Shown here piece by piece: positions 1 to 7,064 of a stretch of 16,213 nt of DNA. The DNA lies in assembly GCA_033720735.1 (NCBI GenBank), contig JAWWBX010000076.1, positions 1-16,213 on the forward strand. The letters run 5' to 3'. Each line of letters opens with the position of its first letter. Position 1 is the stretch's first letter. Source of the stretch: B8-G4 sp033720735. GTDB taxonomy: Bacteria > Bacteroidota > Bacteroidia > Chitinophagales > Saprospiraceae. Under the pieces are notes generated by a model. The model did no database searches. It worked only from the letters and a program-made list of their open reading frames with translations, and was not told the DNA's origin. A program made the position numbers and the translations under genes.

Positions 1-176
1 AGATCGATCTTGAGGGTATCCTTGGACGCCTTGTCGAAAAAAGACACCAACATGGCCTTGGCCTCCGTCAAGGCTCCACCGGGCTGGTCAGAGGCCCGCC
101 AGCGAATTGCCTGAGGTAGCTTTTCCTCATCGAGGCTTACTTCAATGATGATCCTGGATGTAGACTCTTCACTCAT
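1..176 (-). CDS. gldC: Gliding motility protein GldC, N-terminal part (runs off left edge)
   Basis: The first 58 codons of a gene that continues past the left edge. The visible protein begins MSEESTSRIIIEVSLDEEKL and continues with W26 (IRWRASD), then an EAKAMLVSFFDKASKDTLKIDL stretch at the window edge. The pattern of a beta strand, a 'P-x-x-I-x-W-x-A' segment, then 'EAKA(M/I)xxSxxD...TLKIDLW' is that of GldC, a small protein of roughly 110 residues needed for gliding in Flavobacterium. Its biochemical role is poorly known. The ATG at 176 lies 12 bases after the stop of the Lrp-family gene, so the two are probably co-transcribed. GldC-like proteins also occur in Bacteroidota not known to glide, so motility is not proved by this gene alone. 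Confidence 0.85.
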   Translation of the reverse strand, partial: MSEESTSRIIIEVSLDEEKLPQAIRWRASDQPGGALTEAKAMLVSFFDKASKDTLKID

Positions 177-188
177 AGCTCAAGGTGA

Positions 189-662
189 TCAATCGTAATC
201 ATAAGGCAGCACCTTCTCATTCTTCACAGTCGAGAGGGTCATCAGTGTCTTGAGGCGCTCGATCTGCTCGATCTGTGACAGCGTCTTGAACAAGAGCTGC
301 TCGTACGAAGGCAAATCGGCGCAGACAACTTTCAACAGGAAGTCGGCATCGCCGGTGATAATGTAGCATTCGGTGATCTCCCGAATGTGCTCGATCTTCT
401 TGAGAAAGCTCTCCAGCGCGTTCTCCTTGCGCCACGCCAGAGACACCAGCACGAAGGTCTTGACCTGCAGTCCCAGTGCCTTGGCATTGACGTGGGCGTG
501 ATAACTTTCGATGATCCCGTTGTTCTCCAGTTTTTTGACCCGCTCGAGGGTGGGTGCGGGTGACAAGCCGATCCGTTTGGAGAGATCCAGGTTGGTGATC
601 TTGCTGTTCTGTTGCAGGATCTGCAGGATCTTGGCGTCCGTTTTATCAATTCTATCCGGCAT
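189..662 (-). CDS. Lrp/AsnC family transcriptional regulator
   Basis: A 157-residue protein of the usual Lrp/AsnC length. An N-terminal winged helix-turn-helix (about residues 3-60) starts DKTDAKILQILQQNSKITNL and contains the recognition segment LSPAPTLERVKKLENNGII. A RAM/AsnC ligand-binding domain follows (about 65-150), with the characteristic ITGDADFLLKV segment. Such proteins form octamers or dimers of dimers, sense amino acids, and regulate amino-acid metabolism. I chose the ATG at 662 because MPDRIDKTDAKIL fits the family N-terminus; a longer reading frame to 710 adds a non-conserved 16-residue extension. It lies downstream of glutamate dehydrogenase in the same direction, and an alanine dehydrogenase gene is also in the window, so control of amino-acid deamination is plausible but inferred. 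The specific effector is not predictable. Confidence 0.93.
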   Translation of the reverse strand: MPDRIDKTDAKILQILQQNSKITNLDLSKRIGLSPAPTLERVKKLENNGIIESYHAHVNAKALGLQVKTFVLVSLAWRKENALESFLKKIEHIREITECYIITGDADFLLKVVCADLPSYEQLLFKTLSQIEQIERLKTLMTLSTVKNEKVLPYDYD

Positions 663-697
663 GACTGTGTATTTGGCCGTAAAGCAACACAATGTCG

Positions 698-720
698 GCG
701 ATCTATTCAAAACAGATCGC
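698..720. repeat. Inverted repeat between gdhA and the Lrp-family gene
   Basis: GCGATCT (698-704), a 9-base AT-rich spacer, then AGATCGC (714-720): a perfect 7-bp inverted repeat. It lies 36 bp upstream of the Lrp-family start codon and downstream of the gdhA stop. There is no T-run on either side, so it is not an intrinsic terminator. It could be an autoregulatory operator or a hairpin in the 5' leader of the regulator mRNA. The repeat is directly visible; the function is inferred. Confidence 0.4.
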
Positions 721-761
721 AGAAATCGTGGTCCTGATCCAAATTTTATTTTGCCGGATGT

Positions 762-2198
762 CTACGGGAAGACCCCCATGCGGATGTAGTCGTTGGCGAT
801 CTTGTTGAGGGCATTGACGAAGGCCGCTGTGCGCAGATCGTCGACACCTTTCTTGCGCTTCCAGATCTCCCGGATCTGCTGGTAAGCGACCATCATCGTC
901 TCCTCGAGTCCGGAGCGGACCAGGTCGACCTCATCGGCGCCCTTGGTCAACTGGGAGCGATCGCGTGCGCTGACCGACTCGCCGGTATGCTTTTCGATCT
1001 GGTCAAGGATGCCGGCATACGTGCCGGAGCGATACCGTTTCTCGAGGCGTCCAAACCGGTGATGAGACAGATTTTTGAGCCATTCGAAGTATGAGACGGT
1101 GACACCGCCGGCGTTGAGGTACATATCCGGAATGATCACGACACCCTTCTTGCGCAGTACATCTTCGGCCTCGGCCGTGACCGGTCCGTTGGCCGCCTCA
1201 GCAATGATCTTGGATTTGACCCTTCTCACGTTGCCCTTGTGGATCTGGCTTTCGAGTGCAGCCGGGACCAGGATATCACATTCGATGGCGATCCAGTCCT
1301 CGCGTTCCGGCAGCTTTTTCGTGCCAGGAAATCCAATGATCGTCCCGTTGTCACGACGGAAGCGGACGAGCTTGCCGACATCGATCCCTTTGGGATTGTA
1401 AATGGTGCCTTCCCTTTCCGATACGCCGATGATGACGGCGTCCCCTTCATTCTGTGAGATCGATCCGGAAAAGGAACCGACATTGCCAAGACCCTGGATG
1501 ACCATGGTCTTGCCAGCGATCCCGGGTGTGAGACCGATCGCCTCGGCATCCTTGGGATTGCTCAGGAATTCTCGGATGCCATAAAAGACACCCCGGCCGG
1601 TGGCCTCCTCGCGCCCCCGGATACCGTTTTGATTGACTGGTTTGCCGGTGACACACGCCGGGCCGTCGATCTCTCCGTGATTGAAGGTCAGGTAAGTATC
1701 CAGGATCCAGGCCATTTCGCGGGCTCCGGTCCCGTAATCAGGCGCCGGCACGTCCACGCCAGGCCCGATAAAGTTCTTGCGGATCAGTTCGGTCGTATAG
1801 CGGCGGGTAATGTTCTCCAACTGCTCTACGGACAGCTCTCGGGGGCTGACCTTGACTCCGCCCTTGGCCCCGCCAAACGGCACATCGACGAGCGCGCATT
1901 TGTAGCTCATGAGGGCCGCGAGGGCCATCACCTCGTCCTGGTTGACCAGATGACTGAAACGAATCCCTCCCTTGGTCGGCAGCCGGTGATGGCTGTGCTG
2001 GACGCGATACGCCTCGATGGTCCGGAACTGATTCCCGATGCGCACCGGAAACCGCATCTGATAGACAGAGTTGCACTGCTTGATCTGTTCCAGGAGCCCT
2101 TTGGGGATGGATGTCAGGCTGGCCGCCCGGTCAAAGTTCCGGTTGACGCTTTGAAAGAAACTGGCCTGCTTGTTGACCTTGGTTTTAGTTGCTGCCAT
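762..2198 (-). CDS. gdhA: Glutamate dehydrogenase (Glu/Leu/Phe/Val dehydrogenase family)
   Basis: A cytosolic enzyme of 478 residues that interconverts glutamate with 2-oxoglutarate plus ammonia using NAD(P). The N-terminal substrate domain shows PTKGGIRF (K76), SYKCALVDVPFGGAKGG (K100 and catalytic K112) and VDVPAPDYGTG (D154). The lysine spacing of 24 and 12 matches well-studied GDHs. The Rossmann domain has the GLGNVG dinucleotide motif at 236-241, then an acidic segment, EAANGPVT around 340, and DMYLNAGGVTVSYFEW, typical of the family. The length is slightly above the usual 420-450, owing to an N-terminal extension and a C-terminal helical insert. The start codon overlaps the end of ccmD by 14 bp, which suggests translational coupling. 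Coenzyme preference cannot be settled by eye. Leucine dehydrogenase is a less likely alternative given the length and motifs. Confidence 0.93.
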   Translation of the reverse strand: MAATKTKVNKQASFFQSVNRNFDRAASLTSIPKGLLEQIKQCNSVYQMRFPVRIGNQFRTIEAYRVQHSHHRLPTKGGIRFSHLVNQDEVMALAALMSYKCALVDVPFGGAKGGVKVSPRELSVEQLENITRRYTTELIRKNFIGPGVDVPAPDYGTGAREMAWILDTYLTFNHGEIDGPACVTGKPVNQNGIRGREEATGRGVFYGIREFLSNPKDAEAIGLTPGIAGKTMVIQGLGNVGSFSGSISQNEGDAVIIGVSEREGTIYNPKGIDVGKLVRFRRDNGTIIGFPGTKKLPEREDWIAIECDILVPAALESQIHKGNVRRVKSKIIAEAANGPVTAEAEDVLRKKGVVIIPDMYLNAGGVTVSYFEWLKNLSHHRFGRLEKRYRSGTYAGILDQIEKHTGESVSARDRSQLTKGADEVDLVRSGLEETMMVAYQQIREIWKRKKGVDDLRTAAFVNALNKIANDYIRMGVFP

Positions 2199-2403
2199 GG
2201 CGTATCCGCTTTTCCAGTTTGCGTGTTTTGAGGTCCAGATAAATGAGGTATCCGATCAACACCAGAAAGATCACGGCAAGCACCGCAACCACCACATAGA
2301 TCTTGCCTGTATCCCGCATAAAATCGACCGATTCGCCATGTCCCAGCGCTGGTCGCGTAAGATAAAACAGGAGAAAAATGAGGGTTGAAATCCGGTATTT
2401 CAT
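2185..2403 (-). CDS. ccmD: CcmD family small membrane protein (cytochrome c maturation)
   Basis: A 72-residue protein with a hydrophobic N-terminal segment that looks like a signal peptide (residues 4-21), a short polar stretch, then one strong transmembrane helix (about 33-56). It ends in the charged tail YLDLKTRKLEKRI, which is the recognisable CcmD-like signature. CcmD stabilises the CcmABC heme-release complex in the cytoplasmic membrane. Position supports the call: it follows ccmB and ccmC on the same strand, 38 bp after ccmC. Its last 14 bases overlap the start of gdhA. Small size makes family assignment weaker than for its neighbours. Confidence 0.8.
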   Translation of the reverse strand: MKYRISTLIFLLFYLTRPALGHGESVDFMRDTGKIYVVVAVLAVIFLVLIGYLIYLDLKTRKLEKRIRHGSN

Positions 2404-2441
2404 TCGGTAAACCTAGGTGGTGTAAAGATGACAAATTGTTT

Positions 2442-3485
2442 TCAATTGGCGACCTCGTGTTCCAGCTTGCGGATCCGGTAGAGGACCTGACTCAGCCAAA
2501 GTCCGGCCAGTATCCAGCCGATGACAGCGGGGTAGAAAACGGCCCGCATGGTATTGTCCAGATCCTCCCCGCCGAGTGCAGGATTGCCCCCGCTACCGGG
2601 ATGCAGGCTGTCGGTCAGACGCGGGATCACGAACAATAACGGAATGAGCATGGCGGCTGCGAACACGTTGTAAACCGCCGCTGTCCGCGCGCGCCGTTCC
2701 GGATCATCGAACGATTTGCGCAGGATGAAATACGCGAAATAAATGAGCAAGGTGATCGCCGAAACATTTTGTTTGATATCCCAGCTCCACGCGGTGCCCC
2801 AGGTGTATTTGGCCCACAACATGCCCGTCAGCAACCCGAGCACACCGAAGATGGTCCCGGTGGTGGCCAGTGCACTGGCCCAGCGATCGTTGACAGTTTG
2901 CCCGAAGCGCATGTAGCGGATGCTGTGCCATCCACTGGCAAAGAGCATGAAGATCATGGCAAACCACATCGGCACGTGATAATAGATCGTCCTGATCGTC
3001 TCGTAGAGGATCGGACGAAACGGGTATCGGAACGCACCACGCACATGGAGGTCTGAGACGGGCGAGGTGGTCCACAGGCTGGCCGAACCGCCCGCAGCGG
3101 CATTGTTGATCATTACTGCATCGGGTTTGACCATCGGGCCATGGAACGGATCATCGATGATAAGTGAGGCAGGCTGCCCGGTGCTGTTTCCAGGTAGCGA
3201 AGCCGGGATCGAGAAGCTGATCCGTACGCGGCGCTCATCAACGGTCAGCAGTTGGTTGGCCGCCACGGCATGCGTATCGTCCAGTTTGAGCCACGCCCTC
3301 CGTTGGTCCTGAGCGTTGACAAAATCGGTGTTGTAGCCTTTCACAGACAGTACGAGCAATTCACCGGCGTCGACGGAGACGGGCAGGGTCTCCTCGATCC
3401 CGGGTTTGAGCGGGACGATCAGCCCTACCACGATGGTGTAGAGCAAGATCAGTACGCACAGTGCCTTCCACCAGTCTTTTCGCAT
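2442..3485 (-). CDS. ccmC: Cytochrome c biogenesis / heme exporter protein CcmC (CcsA domain)
   Basis: A polytopic inner-membrane protein of the heme-handling family; CcmC presents heme to the chaperone CcmE during cytochrome c maturation. One N-terminal membrane helix is followed by an extracytoplasmic insert of roughly 130 residues with beta character. The CcsA-type core starts around YYHVPMWFAMIF and includes the tryptophan-rich motif in WGTAWSWDIKQN, then SLHPGSGGNPA with a second conserved histidine, and a last pair of helices. The long periplasmic insert makes it larger than proteobacterial CcmC (about 240 residues). I prefer the ATG at 3485, 8 bases after the ccmB stop, over a GTG at 3506 that would overlap ccmB. 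It lies between ccmB and ccmD. Confidence 0.9.
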   Translation of the reverse strand: MRKDWWKALCVLILLYTIVVGLIVPLKPGIEETLPVSVDAGELLVLSVKGYNTDFVNAQDQRRAWLKLDDTHAVAANQLLTVDERRVRISFSIPASLPGNSTGQPASLIIDDPFHGPMVKPDAVMINNAAAGGSASLWTTSPVSDLHVRGAFRYPFRPILYETIRTIYYHVPMWFAMIFMLFASGWHSIRYMRFGQTVNDRWASALATTGTIFGVLGLLTGMLWAKYTWGTAWSWDIKQNVSAITLLIYFAYFILRKSFDDPERRARTAAVYNVFAAAMLIPLLFVIPRLTDSLHPGSGGNPALGGEDLDNTMRAVFYPAVIGWILAGLWLSQVLYRIRKLEHEVAN

Positions 3486-3493
3486 ACTTTCAT

Positions 3494-4153
3494 TTATGAT
3501 CTCCACAAATATGGGAACAACAAGAGTCCCAGGGCCACCAGAAGCAGGTCGATCGCACCCAGCATCAACAGATGGTCACCGACCTGCACCGTGCCCGGAC
3601 GTTGCAATGACGCTTCTGACAAACGCACCAGGTTGAGCAGTACGGGGATGATGACCGGAAAGGACAACACCGTCATCAGCGTCGCGCCGTTGTCACTTTT
3701 GATGGCGATGCCCGAGATCAAGGTAAAACAAAGCGAGATACCGATCCCACCGGCCACGATCGCCGTGATGAAGAGCCCCGTATTGACCACCGGATGGCCG
3801 CCGATCAGACTCAGCGCCCCATACATCAGCAGACCAAGGGCGGTGAGCAGGCCTGCGTTATAGATGCATTTAGCCGCAAACAGGGTTTCCGGCGCCATCA
3901 GAGTATAATAGTACAGGTAGCGCGACGAGCTTTCGTGAGCAAAACTTTTGAGCACGGTATGGATGCTGAGAAACAGAAAGGCGACCCAGTAAAGCGCATT
4001 CCACAGTGCAGGCGGCACCTCGGAGACTGTCAGATAGATCACATACACGGTACAGAGGACAAAGACGATGAGTCCGCCCAGCGCATAGCCTTTCCTCAAT
4101 TCGATCCGTACCTCCTTGCCGATCGTCCAGCCGATCGCACGCAGTGCATCCAT
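3494..4153 (-). CDS. ccmB: Heme exporter protein CcmB (ABC transporter permease)
   Basis: A membrane protein of 219 residues with six predicted hydrophobic helices. The N-terminus KEVRIELRKGYALGGLIVFV resembles the 'K-x-x-x-x-E-x-R...' entry of CcmB, and LFLSIHTVLKSFAHESSSRY matches the conserved 'F...R.F..E...G' region. CcmB is the permease partner of the ATPase CcmA in the CcmAB complex of cytochrome c maturation. ccmA is not in this window. The ATG at 4153 was chosen over an upstream TTG at 4171. It is the first gene of the leftward ccmBCD-gdhA-lrp-gldC run. Confidence 0.9.
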   Translation of the reverse strand: MDALRAIGWTIGKEVRIELRKGYALGGLIVFVLCTVYVIYLTVSEVPPALWNALYWVAFLFLSIHTVLKSFAHESSSRYLYYYTLMAPETLFAAKCIYNAGLLTALGLLMYGALSLIGGHPVVNTGLFITAIVAGGIGISLCFTLISGIAIKSDNGATLMTVLSFPVIIPVLLNLVRLSEASLQRPGTVQVGDHLLMLGAIDLLLVALGLLLFPYLWRS

Positions 4154-4159
4154 TGGCGC

Positions 4160-4167
4160 CAAAGATA
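4160..4167 (-). promoter_or_regulatory. Candidate -7 box upstream of ccmB
   Basis: The minus strand reads TATCTTTG, a full match to the Bacteroidota -7 consensus TAnnTTTG. It ends only 6 bases before the ccmB ATG, so a transcript from it would be leaderless or nearly so. No clear -33 TTTG is found at the usual distance, which keeps confidence low. Confidence 0.3.
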
Positions 4168-4317
4168 CCAACCGGAAACCCTAAATTCGTTGAGCAAAAC
4201 AATATTTCACCCACATGCTCCATTCATAGAACAAGTGCGACCTCCCGGGATTGCGAATCCGATATATATTATGATTTTTTTTAATATCTTTCCCCGAATT
4301 TAATCTGGACCCCGTCG
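4168..4317. promoter_or_regulatory. Divergent intergenic region between ccmB and the amidase
   Basis: About 150 bp between two divergent genes, AT-rich near the amidase side. On the plus strand TATCTTTC (4285-4292) is one mismatch from TAnnTTTG and lies 25 bp before the amidase ATG. It follows an A/T-only tract around 4262-4287, a plausible promoter for the rightward gene. No -33 element is convincing. No RNA gene or protein gene is visible here. Confidence 0.3.
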
Positions 4318-5574
4318 ATGCGCTTCTGGATTGGCCTCCTTCTTGTCTCGATCTGCGTCGCCTTCTCATCCGACAAAGGTCCCACGTACCACAAGGCCAC
4401 CGCCCGCAACGGTGATGGCGCGTACTCGCTGCTCCGCCGGTATCAGCTGATCGACCATATCAGCAACCTGTACAAGTTCTATGAGCTCAACGCTCTTGAC
4501 CATAACGCGCACCTGGAGAAAGGACAGACCTACCTCCTTCCGGTGCTGATCTACCAGTACAATGGGCAAAGCATCCGCAGCACGATCGGGATTGATGACT
4601 GGGACATGGCCAACCGTATCGCTCGCTACAACCGCGACCTCACGCGAGCCGGACTGCGCGAAGGCGATTATGAAGAAACGGGGATCCTCTGGGTTCCCAT
4701 GCACGAAATGGTCAATCACGAACCGGTCACTGCGGTTGAAGAGATCCCTGCCATCGCCACGACAGTCGCCCTCACCCACGATGAGCCGGCCGAAGTCCTG
4801 GCGGAGACCACCCCTGCACCTGAACCCACCGCCAAACTCGATGAACCGGTGCCACTCTCCTACCCGTTGTTTGGCCCTGACCATGCCGAGATCACGCATG
4901 TATCCAATCAGCTGCAGGGTCAGGTCTTCTATCTGGTAAGTGGTCATGGCGGACCCGACCCGGGGGCCATTTCCGAGTATATCGGAGAATCGCTCTGCGA
5001 AGACGAATACGCCTATGATGTGACCCTGCGCCTCGCACGCAAACTCATGGAGCACGGGGCCATTGTCGAGGTGATCATCCAGGACCCCAATGACGGCATC
5101 AGATCCGAATCGATCCTTGAATGTGACAAGGAAGAGCTTTGTATGGGCAAGCCGATCCCGATCTGGCAAACCGCCCGTCTGCAGCAGCGCACCCACGCGA
5201 TCAACGAATTGCACCGCACCTACCGCGAGAAGGGGATCGACCAGCATACGGTGGTCTGTATCCACGTCGACAGCCGCAGCCCCCAGCGCCGTCAGGATGT
5301 CTTCTTTTACTACTACCCGCACAGCAAGTCCGGTCGCAGCCTGGCCCTGCAACTTCAGAAGGTCTTCAAGGAGAAGTACCGCAAGAACCGCCCGGGCCGT
5401 GATTATCGCGGCACGGTGAGCAGCCGCGACCTGTATGTGCTGAAGTACACGGATCCGACGGCAGTCTATGTCGAGCTGGCCAATATCCGTAATGCGGCAG
5501 ACCGCTACCGCATCCTGCCCGAGAGCAACCGGCAGGCACTCGCCAACTGGCTCTTCGAGGGGCTTATCCGCTAA
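4318..5574 (+). CDS. N-acetylmuramoyl-L-alanine amidase (Amidase_3) with N-terminal LysM-like region
   Basis: An exported zinc amidase that cleaves the amide bond between MurNAc and the stem peptide of peptidoglycan. The first 17 residues form a signal peptide. Residues about 30-80 (NGDGAYSLLRRYQL ... YLLPVLIYQYNG) look like a divergent LysM-like segment, and a second such unit may end at ILWVPM near 127. A Pro/Glu/Ala-rich linker (about 135-185) follows. The catalytic domain (about 203-418) carries YLVSGHGGPDPGA (zinc ligand H210), an acidic EDEYAYDV segment with the likely ligand E230, VVCIHVDSR (zinc ligand H316) and YVELANIRN (catalytic E386). The catalytic motifs deviate from the classic SIHAN and E-x-x-F-x-x-N forms but key residues are kept. 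The stop codon overlaps the tail of the convergent LuxE-like gene by 11 bp. Confidence 0.88.
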   Translation: MRFWIGLLLVSICVAFSSDKGPTYHKATARNGDGAYSLLRRYQLIDHISNLYKFYELNALDHNAHLEKGQTYLLPVLIYQYNGQSIRSTIGIDDWDMANRIARYNRDLTRAGLREGDYEETGILWVPMHEMVNHEPVTAVEEIPAIATTVALTHDEPAEVLAETTPAPEPTAKLDEPVPLSYPLFGPDHAEITHVSNQLQGQVFYLVSGHGGPDPGAISEYIGESLCEDEYAYDVTLRLARKLMEHGAIVEVIIQDPNDGIRSESILECDKEELCMGKPIPIWQTARLQQRTHAINELHRTYREKGIDQHTVVCIHVDSRSPQRRQDVFFYYYPHSKSGRSLALQLQKVFKEKYRKNRPGRDYRGTVSSRDLYVLKYTDPTAVYVELANIRNAADRYRILPESNRQALANWLFEGLIR

Positions 5575-6565
5575 GCTCGTCCGCAACCATCAAATTACAT
5601 CCGCGCTGCTCCGATCCATCCAGACGTCCGTACATGTAGAAGGTGCCATCGTCGAGCACGCGGCCAAGGTCATCGGTTGCGATAAAACTGCAACTGTCCA
5701 GGTTGGCCAGGTCAACGCAATTGATCGCGCCCCGCGTGCCTGCCGACAGCATCAGCGGATCATGGACTTCCCGCGTCAGGACCCGTAATGTCGGGGCACA
5801 TTGAAACCTGCCGATAGCAGGTGACCAGGCCTGTGAGAGCAATTCCGTCATTCCGTATTCCGAACCGATGACCTGCAGACCGAAGGCCTCGCACAACTGG
5901 CGGTGCAGTGCCTCGCGGGTCATTTCCTCCCTGCGGCCTTTCATCCCGCCCGTCTCGATGACCATCGTGTGGCGCAAGGGCATGGCATGGTGGGTCGCAA
6001 AATCAAGCAGCGCGAAGCTGACACCCAGCAGCACGGCCGGACGACCCGCTTCTTCGCACGCTCTGACCGCCTCTGCGAGCCTTTCCAGGTCATCAAGAAA
6101 GAATCCGCTCCCGGGCTGGCCACGGCGAACAAAGTCCTTCAGCATGGTGACGAGTGATGCGTTGGGACGTTCAAGATAGGACGGCAGCAGGGCCAGCCAG
6201 GTCAGCTGTTCGACGTTTTGCCCCATCACCGCTGCAAACCCTTGTCGCGCCACGCGGTGATACAGATCCATGTCCCACAAGCCGTGCCGGCTGGGGGTGC
6301 CTCCTGTGGTGGTACTGCTTTCGAATACAATTTCCGGGGTTTGAGCGTTACTTGATACGAGCGTTTGTTTGAAAAACTGAATGGGCAGAAAGGCGATATC
6401 GCCAAGGTGTCCAGCCCTGTCAGGCACGCGACCGACCAGATCGCAATATTGCCGGTACAGGGTATTGTTTCTATATTGATACCTGGCGATATCCTGGGCC
6501 AGTGGTTCAAACTGTGCCGGGGCGACCGTCAAGATCCGATGTATGAGTTTTGAGCGCAGATCCAT
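5564..6565 (-). CDS. LuxE/PaaK-family acyl-protein synthetase
   Basis: A 333-residue member of the ANL adenylating superfamily resembling LuxE, which activates a fatty acid as acyl-AMP and passes it on. The N-terminal helix matches the family (ARYQYRNNTLYRQYCDLV). Core motifs are PIQFFK at 61-66, the phosphate-binding loop FESSTTTGGTPSRH at 81-94, GSEYGMTELLSQAW at 234-247, ATDDLG at 296-301 and RLDGSEQRGCNLM near the C-terminus. In most relatives the loop reads SSGTTG; here it is SSTTTGG. LuxE-like proteins without luciferase genes are common in Bacteroidota and their substrate is unknown. I chose the ATG at 6565, where MDLRSKLIHRIL leads into the conserved N-terminus. The frame stays open to about 6970, but that part lies antisense within the next gene and is not family-like. 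Confidence 0.85.
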   Translation of the reverse strand: MDLRSKLIHRILTVAPAQFEPLAQDIARYQYRNNTLYRQYCDLVGRVPDRAGHLGDIAFLPIQFFKQTLVSSNAQTPEIVFESSTTTGGTPSRHGLWDMDLYHRVARQGFAAVMGQNVEQLTWLALLPSYLERPNASLVTMLKDFVRRGQPGSGFFLDDLERLAEAVRACEEAGRPAVLLGVSFALLDFATHHAMPLRHTMVIETGGMKGRREEMTREALHRQLCEAFGLQVIGSEYGMTELLSQAWSPAIGRFQCAPTLRVLTREVHDPLMLSAGTRGAINCVDLANLDSCSFIATDDLGRVLDDGTFYMYGRLDGSEQRGCNLMVADELSG

Positions 6566-7064
6566 CCTGAAACTTGTCATGACCGGCTTCGGCCTGGGCT
6601 GCCTGGTCGTACTGTGCCATCCCGGGTGCATCAATGCTCCGGACTTTGCCGACGTGCCAAAAATAGAGTTTGTCAGCATGTCAAAGGACACCTTGCGCCA
6701 GGGGGTGTTCCAGCAGGACAGTCTGGTGGTCACTTTCCACTTTGAAGATGGCGACGGGGACATCGGCCGCGAAGAGGACGCACCGGGCAACAATGTCTTT
6801 TTTATTGACAAACGCACTGGCCAGCTTGACAACAGTTTCGGCATCCCGTTCATCCCGCCGCAAGGTTCCAGCAACGGTGTGGAGGGAGATGTCCACATCC
6901 TGCTATATTCAACCTGTTGCCTCTTTCCCAACGGACAGGATCCCTGCACACCATCCGGGCAATTTCCCACCGATCAACTGGAGTATGAGATCTACATCAT
7001 CGACCGGGCGGGCAATGAAAGCAACCGGATCACCACACCCGTCATCACTCTGCTTTGCGACTAG
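6543..7064 (+). CDS. Putative secreted or lipid-anchored hypothetical protein
   Basis: A 173-residue protein of no recognised function. A basic N-terminus (ERRSILK) followed by a hydrophobic stretch ending at CHPGC gives a signal sequence; C29 is a possible lipidation site although the lipobox is atypical. The mature part has FEDGDGDIG (about residues 71-79), an acidic loop found repeatedly in Bacteroidota lipoproteins, and ends with a beta-rich segment DQLEYEIYIIDRAGNESN, suggesting an immunoglobulin-like fold. The start at 6543 is chosen for its charged n-region; an internal ATG at 6579 would remove the overlap with the LuxE-like gene. The stop TAG shares the palindromic CTAG at 7061-7064 with the convergent ArsC-like gene. 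Confidence 0.75.
   Translation: MSFERRSILKLVMTGFGLGCLVVLCHPGCINAPDFADVPKIEFVSMSKDTLRQGVFQQDSLVVTFHFEDGDGDIGREEDAPGNNVFFIDKRTGQLDNSFGIPFIPPQGSSNGVEGDVHILLYSTCCLFPNGQDPCTPSGQFPTDQLEYEIYIIDRAGNESNRITTPVITLLCD
6658..6685 (-). promoter_or_regulatory. Candidate promoter for the LuxE-like gene, inside the neighbouring coding region
   Basis: The minus strand reads TTTG (6682-6685), 16 bases, then TATTTTTG (6658-6665), which fits the Bacteroidota TTTG/TAnnTTTG promoter with slightly short spacing. It would give a leader of roughly 85-90 nt before the ATG at 6565. It lies entirely within the coding sequence of the rightward gene, which is expected because the two genes have no intergenic space. This is a pattern match only. 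Confidence 0.35.

Noticed and set aside
663..710. 16-residue upstream extension of the Lrp-family protein
   Set aside because: The extension is not conserved in character, and starting at MPDRIDKTD gives the standard family N-terminus; it would also include the inverted repeat region.
698..720. Inverted repeat as a gdhA terminator
   Set aside because: No T-run follows the stem on the minus strand, so it does not meet the form of an intrinsic terminator.
4366..5586. 406-codon leftward reading frame antisense to the amidase
   Set aside because: The plus-strand frame has a signal peptide and all Amidase_3 catalytic motifs; the antisense frame shows no domain and is explained by GC-rich codon structure.
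6566..6970. N-terminal extension of the LuxE-like reading frame to 6970
   Set aside because: It is antisense to the secreted-protein gene, lacks family similarity, and the conserved N-terminus begins at the ATG at 6565.
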